From: Candidatus Albibeggiatoa sp. nov. NOAA
Lineage (GTDB): Bacteria; Pseudomonadota; Gammaproteobacteria; Beggiatoales; Beggiatoaceae
Direction: 5' to 3'
DNA: 64,000 nt
Assembly: GCA_025800385.1 (NCBI GenBank)
Contig: JAOXRS010000012.1
Span: 62,001 to 126,000, forward strand
The notes below the pieces were generated by a model. It ran no database searches. It was given only the letters and a program-made list of their open reading frames with translations, and had not been told where the DNA came from. Positions 46,896-55,609 of the stretch are shown here, piece by piece. A program made the position numbers and the translations under genes. Each line of letters starts with the position of its first letter. Position 1 is the stretch's first letter.

Positions 46896-48104
46896 ATGGC
46901 ATTACATAGCATAAACATATCCAATTCCCCACCCAATAATCCAAAGGCCTTTGCTTTGTTTTATTTAGGATTTCGGCCATTTTTCTTGGGAGCAGGTTTA
47001 TTTGCTGTTTTTTCCATGTTAGCGTGGATGCTGATTTATGCAGGTCAAGTGTCTTTACCTCTATCGGGTATACCAATGACATATTGGCACGCGCATGAAA
47101 TGATTTATGGTTATGGTTTGGCAGTGATTGCAGGTTTTTTACTAACTGCTACGAAAAACTGGACAGGACAACAAACCTTGCATGGTTGGGGGTTAACTGC
47201 ACTGTTTAGTTTATGGGTTATTGCTCGTTTGATGCCTTTATTTAATATGCCAATTCTGTGGATTGCTATAGTCGATTTAAGTTTTTGTCTATTTCTGATT
47301 GTTTCAATTGCATGGCCAATTATCAAAGTCCGTCAATGGCAACAATTAATCCTGCTGGTTAATATTTCCTTACTCACTATTGGTAATGCTTTATTTTATG
47401 CAGGTTTATTAGGCTATGTCAGCCAAGGGGGGCAATGGGGTTTATATTTCGGCTTATATTTAGTCATCGGCTTAATCATGATTATGGGACGGCGAGTAAT
47501 CCCATTTTTTATTGAACGCGGTGCAGGTTATCCTGTCAAATTAAAGAATTGGTTATGGTTAGATATAAGTAGTGTGGCAGTTTTTGTGATTTTCTTTATT
47601 TTAGCGACATTCACCCAGCATACAGAATATGTGGCAATGGTTGCACTGTTGGTTTTTGCCTTACATAGCTTACGTTTATGGGGTTGGTACACGGCAGGTA
47701 TTTGGAAAAAATCGCTATTGTGGAGTCTTTATGTTTCATATGCCACGATTGTATTAGGATTCTTATTATATTCGCTAAGTTACTATTTTAGTTGGTTTCC
47801 ATTATTGGCGATTCATTTATTTGCGATTGGTGGAATAGGTTTGATGACTTTGAGCATGATGGCGCGAGTCGCATTAGGACATACAGGACGTAATGTGCAA
47901 CAGCCACCTATGATTTTGCATTACTTATTTTTGATTCTATGTGCCAGCGTGATTTCACGGGTTGTGATGCCCTTATTAATGTGGGATTTATATTTTTACT
48001 GGGTATTGGGTTCGCAAATTTTATGGATTATCGCGTTTTCAGGCTTCGTTTATGTTTACACACCTATCCTGATTCGTCCACGCGTTGATAATGTTATCGG
48101 TTAA
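46896..48104 (+). CDS. nnrS: NnrS family membrane protein
   Basis: A 402-residue polytopic membrane protein with about twelve helices. Family signatures are the N-terminal FALFYLGFRPFFLGAGLFAV segment (quoted in part), YWHAHEMIYGYGLAVIAGFLLTA near residues 67-90 with conserved histidines, the NWTGQ motif, and MARVALGHTGR near 325. NnrS is a haem- and copper-containing protein linked to nitric-oxide tolerance and found with denitrification genes. No nitrite or NO reductase gene is in the window, but a perfect FNR/DNR-type box lies upstream, which fits regulation by NO or low oxygen. AAGGA precedes the ATG by six bases. It ends at a bidirectional terminator shared with the hybrid kinase. Confidence 0.93.
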   Translation: MALHSINISNSPPNNPKAFALFYLGFRPFFLGAGLFAVFSMLAWMLIYAGQVSLPLSGIPMTYWHAHEMIYGYGLAVIAGFLLTATKNWTGQQTLHGWGLTALFSLWVIARLMPLFNMPILWIAIVDLSFCLFLIVSIAWPIIKVRQWQQLILLVNISLLTIGNALFYAGLLGYVSQGGQWGLYFGLYLVIGLIMIMGRRVIPFFIERGAGYPVKLKNWLWLDISSVAVFVIFFILATFTQHTEYVAMVALLVFALHSLRLWGWYTAGIWKKSLLWSLYVSYATIVLGFLLYSLSYYFSWFPLLAIHLFAIGGIGLMTLSMMARVALGHTGRNVQQPPMILHYLFLILCASVISRVVMPLLMWDLYFYWVLGSQILWIIAFSGFVYVYTPILIRPRVDNVIG

Positions 48105-48114
48105 TGAATGATTT

Positions 48115-48150
48115 AAAAAGCCCCAAAGCGCAATGTTTTGAGGCTTTTTA
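48115..48150. terminator. Bidirectional rho-independent terminator
   Basis: AAAAAGCCCCAAA and TTTTGAGGCTTTTT form a stem with one mismatch around an 8-base loop, ending in T-runs on both strands. It separates the convergent nnrS and hybrid kinase genes and should stop transcription from both. Confidence 0.88.
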
Positions 48151-48154
48151 TCGT

Positions 48155-50791
48155 TTAGAGAGTTTTCTTATGGGTTGTCTTGGCTAATAAATCTCGAACA
48201 TGGCGCAGCAATTCATCTCGGTGATAAGCACCTTTTTGGAATACGGTATCAACGCGATTATTCAACCACACCCGATCTTCAATCGTAATATCTTTGGCCG
48301 TTAAAACCACAACAGGAATATGCCGCCATTCTGGATGTTTACGTAAATTGACAATAAACTCAAACCCATCCATTTCTGGCATCATCAAATCTAACAAAAT
48401 CAAATCAGGTTTATATTTTTCCAAGCTGCGCAATGCCATTTCCCCATTACCTGCTTCAATCACTTGCCAGCCCGCTTTATTGAGCATCCGTGTTACCATA
48501 TCACGGGTACGCTCATCATCTTCCGCAACCATCACACTGAACGGTGGACGTTCGGCACGATATTTACGCAGTACAGCGGTTAATTGGTCACGACTAATTG
48601 GCTTGGTTAAATATTCAGCTGCACCAAGTGAATAGCCAATATCTTTATCTTCGACTAAGGTCAACATAATGACAGGAATATGTGCTAAATCAGGGTCTTG
48701 CTTCAGGCGGTTTAATACTTCCCAGCCATCCATCCCCGGCATCATTACATCTAAGGTAATCGCATTAGGACGTAATTTCCGCGCAAGCTTCAGACCTTCT
48801 TGACCACTGGAAGCCACGGCGACTTGATAGCCAATTTTACTTAAATAAGTCTTAAGCAAGGTACGTGCAGCGGTATCATCATCGACCACCAATACAACCC
48901 CACCTTCTGCTGGCATTGACAGTGCACCTGACGCAGGTAACGCTTCTTTTTCATCACTGTCAAACTCCTGCGGCAATAGCTCAGCAGGTAGTTGCACTGT
49001 AAACGTACTGCCTTTGCCAAATTCACTTTCTACACTAATTGTACCGTGCATCATATGAGAGAAATGCTTGGTGATTGCTAAACCTAAACCTGTACCACCG
49101 TATTTTCTTGTCGTCGAAGCGTCTGCTTGTGTGAAGCTTTGGAATAATTTTTCTTGCTGATCCGTGGTCATGCCAATGCCATCATCGGATACTTTGAATC
49201 GTATCCAGCGATGTTCGCCACGTTCAAAACTTTGTACATCTAATGTCACATGGCCTTGTTCAGTGAATTTCGAGGCATTACTCAAAAGGTTTAAAAGAAT
49301 TTGTCGGGTTTTGGTTAAATCTGAGTGCATTTCCCCCAAGGAAGTACCACGTATCACATTTAATGTATTGGCTTTATTCTCAATCAATGGCTGAATTGTG
49401 GTTACAATATTATCAATCATGGCATTCAGGCTGAAAGTTTCCACATATAAATCCATTTTGCCTGCTTCAATCTTAGAAATATCTAAAATGTCATTGATTA
49501 AGCCCAGTAAATGTTTAGCTGCTGCATGGATACTTTTTACATCGGCGACTAAATCAAATTCTTGCGCCACATCGCGTAACTCTTCCTCCAACATTTCGCT
49601 ATAACCAATAATCGCATTCATTGGGGTACGCAACTCATGGCTCATATTAGCTAAGAATTGACTCTTGGCAAGGTTCGCCTCTTCAGCTCGATGTTTGGCT
49701 GATTTCAGTTCTTCAGCAACCCGTTTTTGTGCGGTAATATTTTCAACATTTGACCATGCATGTAATTCGTTATCTCGCTCAATAATCAGTGCAGAAATAC
49801 GCACAGGTATGGTGTAACCATCTTTATGTTGGTAAATTTTCTCAACAGGCCCATAGTGTCCGCCCGCACCAAGTTGTCTAAATTCCAGTTTTGCCGCTTC
49901 AATGTCGTCTTCAATCACAATATCCCAGTAATTAAGGCGGTGCACTTCCGTCACGGGGTAACCAATAATGCGAGCAAATGCAGGATTCACTGTGACAAAT
50001 AGGCCACTATCTAGCTTCCATAATGATAAGCCGACCAAGGTTGCTTTTAATAAGTTGCGATTATCTTGCTCACTGTCACACATGCCTTTATAAGATCGTT
50101 GCAGGTTTATCCGCATGGTGTTGATAGCGGTGATGACATGTTCTAATTCATCAGCAGACTCTTCTAATTGGGAGGAGCGATCTAAGGTTAAAACTTTATC
50201 TAAGCTATCAGGATCAAGCTGCTCTGTATATCGCGCAATTTTATTCAGATGGCGAGCGACCATTTTATGAAAGCCCCACAAGATAAAAATCGCGACTAGA
50301 AAAATAGCTGCAGCATTGGCAATTAGCGCAACAACAGCACGGTTCATTAGCCGCCCATAAATATTTTCTGTGGTGGCAACAAGGTATAATTGGCCTAAAT
50401 AAACTTGGAAATCATCTTGTTTGTGAAATAGTTCAAATTTATGTTGTAAAAGTAAATAATCCTGTTTGGCTGTACCATATTCAATAATAATATTATTTTC
50501 TATATCAGTAATATAGACATGCTGCATACCAGAAAGGTTAGCTATATCTCTTAAAAACATGCTGACTTCTTTGGTTTCTTTAAGCCATAAATGTTTACTA
50601 ATATTATCTAGATAATTAGTCTCAATATATTGAATCCACTTTTCAAGATTTTTAATATCCGTTCTATATTCCATTCCTAACTGAATAGAAGTAGTAAGCA
50701 ATGTTATCAAAAAGCTGACAAGCATCACGTAAAAAGTGAATTGGTAAGCAATTTTGCGTTTAAATTTAAACAGTTTCAAAATTTTTCTCAC
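48155..50791 (-). CDS. Membrane hybrid histidine kinase with PAS and two receivers
   Basis: An 878-residue protein. Helices at about 16-36 and 152-174 bound a periplasmic domain of about 115 residues; HAMP (175-230), PAS (about 240-358), HisKA with [18 protein letters not shown] (phospho-His 386), HATPase_c ([14 protein letters not shown]) and two receivers follow (about 630-742 with Asp 681 in [12 protein letters not shown]; 752-870 with Asp 801 in [13 protein letters not shown]). Both receivers keep the phosphoacceptor and lysine, so phosphate can be passed within the protein and out through an unseen Hpt protein. The start is GTG 50791 because the following residues supply the positive inside segment of the first helix; no Shine-Dalgarno sequence is evident. 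It stands alone, convergent with nnrS. Confidence 0.9.
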   Translation of the reverse strand: MRKILKLFKFKRKIAYQFTFYVMLVSFLITLLTTSIQLGMEYRTDIKNLEKWIQYIETNYLDNISKHLWLKETKEVSMFLRDIANLSGMQHVYITDIENNIIIEYGTAKQDYLLLQHKFELFHKQDDFQVYLGQLYLVATTENIYGRLMNRAVVALIANAAAIFLVAIFILWGFHKMVARHLNKIARYTEQLDPDSLDKVLTLDRSSQLEESADELEHVITAINTMRINLQRSYKGMCDSEQDNRNLLKATLVGLSLWKLDSGLFVTVNPAFARIIGYPVTEVHRLNYWDIVIEDDIEAAKLEFRQLGAGGHYGPVEKIYQHKDGYTIPVRISALIIERDNELHAWSNVENITAQKRVAEELKSAKHRAEEANLAKSQFLANMSHELRTPMNAIIGYSEMLEEELRDVAQEFDLVADVKSIHAAAKHLLGLINDILDISKIEAGKMDLYVETFSLNAMIDNIVTTIQPLIENKANTLNVIRGTSLGEMHSDLTKTRQILLNLLSNASKFTEQGHVTLDVQSFERGEHRWIRFKVSDDGIGMTTDQQEKLFQSFTQADASTTRKYGGTGLGLAITKHFSHMMHGTISVESEFGKGSTFTVQLPAELLPQEFDSDEKEALPASGALSMPAEGGVVLVVDDDTAARTLLKTYLSKIGYQVAVASSGQEGLKLARKLRPNAITLDVMMPGMDGWEVLNRLKQDPDLAHIPVIMLTLVEDKDIGYSLGAAEYLTKPISRDQLTAVLRKYRAERPPFSVMVAEDDERTRDMVTRMLNKAGWQVIEAGNGEMALRSLEKYKPDLILLDLMMPEMDGFEFIVNLRKHPEWRHIPVVVLTAKDITIEDRVWLNNRVDTVFQKGAYHRDELLRHVRDLLAKTTHKKTL

Positions 50792-51255
50792 TTTGACGTG
50801 TTTCTATGACACGATTCTAACGATTCATTGGGCATTTGCAATATTTTAATACAGAAAACTAGGGAGTTTTAGGTTTTTAGCTTATTAGTTTAAACCTATC
50901 TATTTATTTTTTGAACGCAAGATTACGTATTATGAACGGAAATGCTCACACTATCATTGTTTTTAAGTGGTTTCATAGATATTTTTCTATTTAACAACAC
51001 CTGTAAATTGTCAGTTTATATCGTTGCGATTGAGAGCAATATATCTAATATTAATAATATGGCTTTATAGCATCAAAGAGATAGCGATACTAAGCTTTTG
51101 TAAATAATTAATATTTTTGGTTTGGCTGGTCAATTTTCCCTCATAAATAAAAAAGCATTGGCTAATAATCCAGATATTTCTCTTATATCAAATGGAATCA
51201 TTGAAACGCTTCTTTTATTTTTATATCAATCGTATAGAATAGTTTATTAGATAAG
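50792..51255. other. Intergenic region between hybrid kinase and CBS gene
   Basis: About 460 bp of AT-rich DNA between divergent genes. It must carry both promoters, but no convincing paired boxes or small coding frames were recognised. The heptamer tract follows directly on its right side. Confidence 0.45.
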
Positions 51256-51297
51256 TAATTGATAATTGTTTACTGTTCACTGATAATTGGTCACTGT
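51256..51297 (+). repeat. Six heptamer direct repeats (TAACTGA type) upstream of the CBS gene
   Basis: Six contiguous heptamers read TAATTGA, TAATTGT, TTACTGT, TCACTGA, TAATTGG, TCACTGT. All share the pattern (T)(A/C/T)A(C/T)TG(N) and stay in register across 42 bases. They end 15 bases before the ATG of the CBS-domain gene, leaving room for its GAGGGGA ribosome site. They resemble the TAACTGA repeats described for Beggiatoaceae and cyanobacteria and the shorter set at 8607-8627. Confidence 0.8.
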
Positions 51298-51312
51298 TAA
51301 TAAGAGGGGACG

Positions 51313-51759
51313 ATGATGATAACCGTACAAGATTTAATGAGTGAGCAACTTTTTACTTTATCTCCGACTGATACTGTGCATGAAGCCAGAGAAACAATGC
51401 TCAAAAACCGTATTCGCCATATTCCGATTGTGGATGACGAAGGGGAATTTGTGGGTTTAGTGACCAAGCACGATATTTTAGATGTTTCCGTCTCTGCACT
51501 AGCTGAAATTGATAATGATACCCGTGATGAGTTGGAATCTGCTATTCCTTTGGGTGAAATTATGTTGACAGATATTACCATTGCTTATGCAGAATCTAGC
51601 TTATTAGAAGCGGCTAAATTTATGTTAGAGCAAAAACATGGCTGCTTGCCTGTCCTCCAAGATGGTCAACTGATTGGTATTTTAACCGAAGCAGACTTTG
51701 TAAAATTAGCCTTGCATTTGATGCAGCGTTTAGATGAAATCGAATCAGGCAAAGTATAA
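51313..51759 (+). CDS. CBS-domain pair protein
   Basis: A 148-residue soluble protein made of two CBS domains (about 5-62 and 78-140): VQDLMSEQLFTLSPTDTVHEA, IRHIPIVDDEGEFVGLVTKHD, then LGEIMLTDITIAYAESSLLEA, GCLPVLQDGQLIGILTEADF (in part). CBS pairs (Bateman modules) bind adenine nucleotides such as AMP, ATP or SAM and report energy state. There is no fused enzyme domain, so it probably regulates a partner protein in trans. GAGGGGA precedes ATG 51313; ATG 51316 is an equal alternative. It lies 64 bp before dapA on the same strand and may be co-transcribed. Six heptamer repeats lie just upstream. Confidence 0.9.
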   Translation: MMITVQDLMSEQLFTLSPTDTVHEARETMLKNRIRHIPIVDDEGEFVGLVTKHDILDVSVSALAEIDNDTRDELESAIPLGEIMLTDITIAYAESSLLEAAKFMLEQKHGCLPVLQDGQLIGILTEADFVKLALHLMQRLDEIESGKV

Positions 51760-51823
51760 CTTGTCATTCCATAATCAGCGACGTATCATAAGCGGTTACT
51801 TGTAAAAGCTGGAGTTTTATTCA

Positions 51824-52702
51824 ATGTTTCAAGGCAGTATTGTTGCACTCGTTACACCGATGACTGATGACGGGCAAGTCAATTACGATAGCTTGCGCGG
51901 CTTGGTCGAGTTTCACATTGAAAACCAAACTGATGCCCTTGTTGCGGTTGGCACAACTGGCGAATCTGCGACTTTAAATCATAAAGAGCACGGTGAGGTG
52001 ATTCGTAAGGTGATCGAGTTTGCCAATAAACGGGTGCCTGTGATTGCTGGAACAGGGTCAAATTCTACAGCTGAAGCGATTGAATTAAGTCAACAAGCAC
52101 AAGCTGATGGTGCGGACGCATGTTTGTTGGTAACACCTTACTATAATAAGCCCACTCAAGAAGGCTTATATCAGCATTACAAAGCCATTGCTGAAGCTTT
52201 AGAAATCCCTGTGATTTTATATAATGTACCGGGACGTACAGCATGTGATATGTTACCTGAAACGGTTAAACGTTTATCAACGATTAAAAACATTGTCGGT
52301 ATCAAAGAAGCATGGACAGATACCCAACGTATCAAAGATTTAGCGTGTTTTGCGAGCGATGATTTCGTGATTTTAAGTGGTGATGATGCAACTGCGCTTG
52401 ACGTGGTGTATGCAGGCGGAAAAGGTACGATTTCCGTCACTGCTAACGTTGCACCGAAAATGATGCACGAGATGATCGCACATGGTTTAGCAGGTCGTAA
52501 AGCAGAAGCGGAAGAGTTGAATCAAAAATTGATGGGTTTGCATAAAAACTTATTTGTTGAATCCAACCCTATCCCTGTGAAATACGCGGTACATAAATTA
52601 GGCTTGATGGGTGAAGGCATTCGTTTACCTTTGTTGCCATTGAGTGAAGAACATCGCGGCACAGTTGATAAAGCCATGCAACAGGCCGATATTAACGTTT
52701 AA
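51824..52702 (+). CDS. dapA: 4-hydroxy-tetrahydrodipicolinate synthase
   Basis: A 292-residue cytoplasmic class I aldolase that condenses pyruvate with aspartate semialdehyde, the committed step to lysine and meso-diaminopimelate. Active-site residues fall at the same numbers as in E. coli: Thr 44 and Thr 45 in VGTTGES, Tyr 133 in ILYNVPGRT, and Schiff-base Lys 161 in VGIKEAW. The product feeds the diaminopimelate of the peptidoglycan built by MurF and MraY. dapA-bamC is a classic gammaproteobacterial gene order; here the two are separated by a stem-loop, a 71-residue unknown gene and a mini-lipoprotein gene. Confidence 0.97.
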   Translation: MFQGSIVALVTPMTDDGQVNYDSLRGLVEFHIENQTDALVAVGTTGESATLNHKEHGEVIRKVIEFANKRVPVIAGTGSNSTAEAIELSQQAQADGADACLLVTPYYNKPTQEGLYQHYKAIAEALEIPVILYNVPGRTACDMLPETVKRLSTIKNIVGIKEAWTDTQRIKDLACFASDDFVILSGDDATALDVVYAGGKGTISVTANVAPKMMHEMIAHGLAGRKAEAEELNQKLMGLHKNLFVESNPIPVKYAVHKLGLMGEGIRLPLLPLSEEHRGTVDKAMQQADINV

Positions 52703-52714
52703 TATTATTGAAAG

Positions 52715-52757
52715 CTCATGAAATTATGATGTCACTTTAAAGTCATTGTTTCATGAG
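52715..52757 (+). other. Strong inverted repeat downstream of dapA
   Basis: CTCATGAAA and TTTCATGAG are perfectly complementary nine-base arms, and the inner sequence contains the palindrome ACTTTAAAGT, giving an extended stem. No T-run follows, so it is more likely an RNA processing or stability hairpin, or an attenuator between dapA and the downstream bamC genes, than a simple terminator. Confidence 0.6.
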
Positions 52758-52919
52758 TTGCTGCGCCCGCTAGTTAAGTTGCTCAAAGGTAGCACAACAA
52801 ATTCTTATTGCTAAATATATCAGTATTAAAAAATGTTTGTTTTGTGATTTAGTTAGACAACGGGGAAATCTATCATTTTAGAATTAAAAAGTGATATTGA
52901 TAACAGTATACCGTGGCGA

Positions 52920-53135
52920 ATGTTGGAATATTATAAGCTGATTCATGATTTATACAGACAATCACCGATTCAGCAAATGTTTTATGCCAGTGAAAACAAC
53001 CCCATTCATTTTGAAACTCGAATTCGACAGGATAAGCTACAATTTGAGTATCAGTTAATTGATATATACGAGATGGAAAGCTGGAGTAATAAATTGTTAG
53101 AAGTCAACAGATCAGAAGACCTATTTACCGAATAA
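52920..53135 (+). CDS. Small protein of unknown function, 71 residues
   Basis: The family was not recognised. The product is soluble, rich in aromatic and charged residues (YYKLIHDLYRQ, FYASENNPIHFE, EYQLIDIYEMESW), and lacks a signal peptide. It ends 12 bp before the start of the BamC-N-like lipoprotein gene, so it is probably translated from the same message, with bamC as third gene. The frame is open upstream to 52857 but contains no ATG, GTG or TTG there, so ATG 52920 is the only ordinary start; its ribosome site is weak. Operon position suggests an envelope-related role, but there is no sequence evidence for one. Confidence 0.55.
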   Translation: MLEYYKLIHDLYRQSPIQQMFYASENNPIHFETRIRQDKLQFEYQLIDIYEMESWSNKLLEVNRSEDLFTE

Positions 53136-53147
53136 AGAGGCTTTAAA

Positions 53148-53324
53148 ATGCTAAAAAAATGGCTATTTGTTTTGATGTTATCCCCTATTGTTGGCTGCAG
53201 TTCAGTGAATTCCGTTGTGCAAAAATTAGATTCATCTGGCTGGGATGATAAAACCCACTATGATAAAGCTGAAACTTTACCCCCGTTAAAAGTTGACCCC
53301 GATTTAATTTCACCAGAATCATAA
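53148..53324 (+). CDS. 58-residue lipoprotein resembling the BamC N-terminal segment
   Basis: This short gene encodes MLKKWLFVLMLSPIVGC and then about 41 mature residues. The lipobox IVGC places the lipidated Cys at 17, so the product should be anchored in a membrane by its N-terminus. The mature part has LDSSG (27-31), then YDKAETLPPLKVDPDL (38-53), which matches the start of the adjacent BamC (LDSTG, YRRSTTLPPLEVPPDL) almost position by position. In BamC this extended segment packs along BamD in the outer-membrane beta-barrel assembly complex. The protein then stops, with no helix-grip domains. AGAGG lies upstream of the ATG. It is 24 bp before bamC and probably arose by partial duplication. 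A role as a BamD ligand competing with or supplementing BamC is inference. Confidence 0.85.
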   Translation: MLKKWLFVLMLSPIVGCSSVNSVVQKLDSSGWDDKTHYDKAETLPPLKVDPDLISPES

Positions 53325-53348
53325 CTATTGTTTTCAAGGTAATACAAC

Positions 53349-54458
53349 ATGATACGTCAGTTGACCCTATTAAGCTGCATATTCATTCTTTTGGCAACCA
53401 GTGGCTGTAGCTGGCTACGCGGCTTAGATTCGACAGGTGGCGATGCCGATTATCGCAGAAGCACCACTTTACCCCCATTAGAAGTGCCCCCTGATTTGAC
53501 TTACACCACAGATGAACAATTACAAATCCCACAAAAAGGTGAGGCGGCGACCTATTCTGAATTTGGCAAAACTGAACAACAAACGGTGATTACAGGGCAA
53601 CCCAATGTGGTATTACCTGAGAGTAATAAAGTTGAATTGATGCGCGATGGTGATAAACGTTGGTTAGTGGTTGATGGTAATATTGAAGCGGTTTGGAAAA
53701 AAGTCCAAAGCTTTTGGGAAACCAGTGGTTTAGAATTATCTCGTATCGAGCCACAAATTGGGATTATGGAAACTGCATGGTTAGAAAATCGAGCAGACAT
53801 TCCTAATGATTCGTTACGCAGTTTATTAGGTAAAATTGGTGATTTTATTTACTCTGCACCAACTCGTGATAAATTCAGAACCCGTTTAGAGCGCGGCGCA
53901 CAAGATGGCTCAACAGAAGTGTATTTGACCCATACAGGTGTGGAAGAAATTCAATTAAACGAAGATCAGTTTGAATGGCGTAGTAGACCATCAAATCCTG
54001 AATTAGAAGCCGAAATGTTAAATCGTTTATTGGTATTTTTAGGCGTGGATAAAGCGAAAGCAGATACCATGACCGCTGAAAAAACACTTGAGCCGAAGCC
54101 TGAACGTGCAACTTTAAGCCTTTCTGATTCATCTGCGGCGTTAACCGTACATGAAGACTATGAGCAAGCTTGGCGTTTAACAGGTTTAGCATTGGATAAA
54201 ATTGGCTTCACTGTAGAAGATCGTAACCGTGAACGTGGTTTATATTATGTGAAATATCGTGATCCAGAAAGTCGTGGCGAGAAACGTGGCTTCTTCTCAC
54301 GCATCTTTGGTAAAAAAGAAGTAGAAGAGGATTACATCGTGCAGTTAAAACCTGTTGATGGCGAAACACGTTTAACTATTCTGGACAAATACGAAGAGCC
54401 TGAGTCAAGTAAAACAGCACAACGTATTTTGACTTTGTTACATGAAGAATTAACCTAG
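53349..54458 (+). CDS. bamC: Outer membrane assembly lipoprotein BamC
   Basis: A 369-residue lipoprotein (lipobox ATSGC, Cys 20) of the beta-barrel assembly complex. The N-terminal extended segment carries YRRSTTLPPLEVPPDL (35-50), the BamD-contacting motif. Two helix-grip domains follow (about 95-225 and 260-365), marked by WLVVDGNIEAVWKKVQSFW and EDYEQAWRLTGLALDKIGF. The family is normally about 340-370 residues, so it is complete. AAGG lies before the ATG. It is third in a probable unit after the 71-residue gene and the BamC-N-like lipoprotein, downstream of dapA as in many gammaproteobacteria, and is followed by a clear terminator. Confidence 0.94.
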   Translation: MIRQLTLLSCIFILLATSGCSWLRGLDSTGGDADYRRSTTLPPLEVPPDLTYTTDEQLQIPQKGEAATYSEFGKTEQQTVITGQPNVVLPESNKVELMRDGDKRWLVVDGNIEAVWKKVQSFWETSGLELSRIEPQIGIMETAWLENRADIPNDSLRSLLGKIGDFIYSAPTRDKFRTRLERGAQDGSTEVYLTHTGVEEIQLNEDQFEWRSRPSNPELEAEMLNRLLVFLGVDKAKADTMTAEKTLEPKPERATLSLSDSSAALTVHEDYEQAWRLTGLALDKIGFTVEDRNRERGLYYVKYRDPESRGEKRGFFSRIFGKKEVEEDYIVQLKPVDGETRLTILDKYEEPESSKTAQRILTLLHEELT

Positions 54459-54475
54459 TTTTAGTATTCAATTGG

Positions 54476-54520
54476 GAGCTGGTCGTTTTGTGAAAGCAAG
54501 AGCTGCCAGCTCTTTTTTAG
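54476..54520 (+). terminator. Rho-independent terminator after bamC
   Basis: GAGCTGG (54476-54482) can pair with CCAGCTC (54506-54512), followed at once by TTTTTTAG. A tighter alternative hairpin, AGAGC and GCTCT around a five-base loop, uses the same right arm. Either ends transcription of the bamC unit before aguA. Confidence 0.82.
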
Positions 54521-54558
54521 TTTGAAAAGTTGTTTTTCCACTATTTCTGTACCTCACC

Positions 54559-55602
54559 ATGACACAAATACCACAAGATTTTTATATGCCCGCTGAATGG
54601 TCACCGCATCAAGGTTGTTGGATGGCGTGGCCTGATCGTGAAGATGTATGGATTTATGGTTTAGACAAACCGCGTCAAGCTTTTGCCAAAGTCGCGCAAG
54701 CCATTGCCACATTTGAGCCTGTATATTTGTTGGTCAACGCGAAACAGATGATGAGTGCTTTAGAGTATTGCAAACATCCAAATATCCATATTATTGAAAT
54801 TCCAACTAGTGATATTTGGCTGCGGGATACAGGGGCAACTTTTGTGATTAATCGAACGGGTGGTATTGCGGGGATTGATTGGCAATTTAATGCGTGGGGT
54901 GAAAATCGAGAAGTATTGAGTGATTATCAAGCCGATGTTGAATTAGCAACCAATATTTTAAATCACTTAGAAATTGACTGTTATCACGCACCGTTTATTT
55001 TGGAAGGCGGGGCAATTCATGTTGATGGTGAAGGCACTTTATTGACGACGGAAGAATGTTTATTGAGTCCGACCCGCAATCCTGAGTTAAGTCGGGAAGA
55101 TATTGAAAAACACTTCAAACAATATTTAGGTGTGAAACAGATCATTTGGTTAGGTAAAGGTTTACAAGATGATGAGACCGCAGGACATATTGATAATGTC
55201 GCGTGTTTTGTACGTCCCAATGTAGTTGCGGCGTTAACTTGTAATGATCCGCAAGATAGTAATTATGATGTGTTGCAAGACAACTTACAGCGTTTACGTC
55301 AGGCTACCGATGCCCAAGGCCGAAAATTGGAAGTGATTGAGATTGAGCAACCGAGTCGCCGCGATGATAAAGATTGGCGTTTGGCGTTGTCGTATATCAA
55401 TTTTTATATTGCTAACGGTGGTGTGATTGTGCCAACTTTCGATGATTCAAAATATGACAATACTGCATTAAACCAAATTCAACAGCTATTTCCGCAACAT
55501 AAAGTCATGCCTGTTGAAGGTTTAGATTTAATTTATGGTGGTGGTTGTGTGCATTGTATGACTCAGCAGCAACCAGCGATCATGATGAGTGATACCTTAT
55601 AA
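54559..55602 (+). CDS. aguA: Agmatine deiminase
   Basis: A 347-residue cytoplasmic enzyme of the guanidine-group-modifying superfamily that turns agmatine into N-carbamoylputrescine and ammonia, part of putrescine synthesis from arginine. Motifs seen are MPAEWSPHQGCWMAWP at the start, DIWLRDTGATFVI near residue 90, LEGGAIHVDGEGT, ETAGHIDNVACF with the catalytic His, and GGGCVHCMTQQQP (327-339) with catalytic Cys 333. In most relatives the residue at position 330 is Asn (GGGNIHC); here it is a second cysteine. No aguB gene is adjacent. The gene follows the bamC terminator and precedes a decayed four-helix-bundle gene. Confidence 0.94.
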   Translation: MTQIPQDFYMPAEWSPHQGCWMAWPDREDVWIYGLDKPRQAFAKVAQAIATFEPVYLLVNAKQMMSALEYCKHPNIHIIEIPTSDIWLRDTGATFVINRTGGIAGIDWQFNAWGENREVLSDYQADVELATNILNHLEIDCYHAPFILEGGAIHVDGEGTLLTTEECLLSPTRNPELSREDIEKHFKQYLGVKQIIWLGKGLQDDETAGHIDNVACFVRPNVVAALTCNDPQDSNYDVLQDNLQRLRQATDAQGRKLEVIEIEQPSRRDDKDWRLALSYINFYIANGGVIVPTFDDSKYDNTALNQIQQLFPQHKVMPVEGLDLIYGGGCVHCMTQQQPAIMMSDTL

Positions 55603-55609
55603 GTTATGA

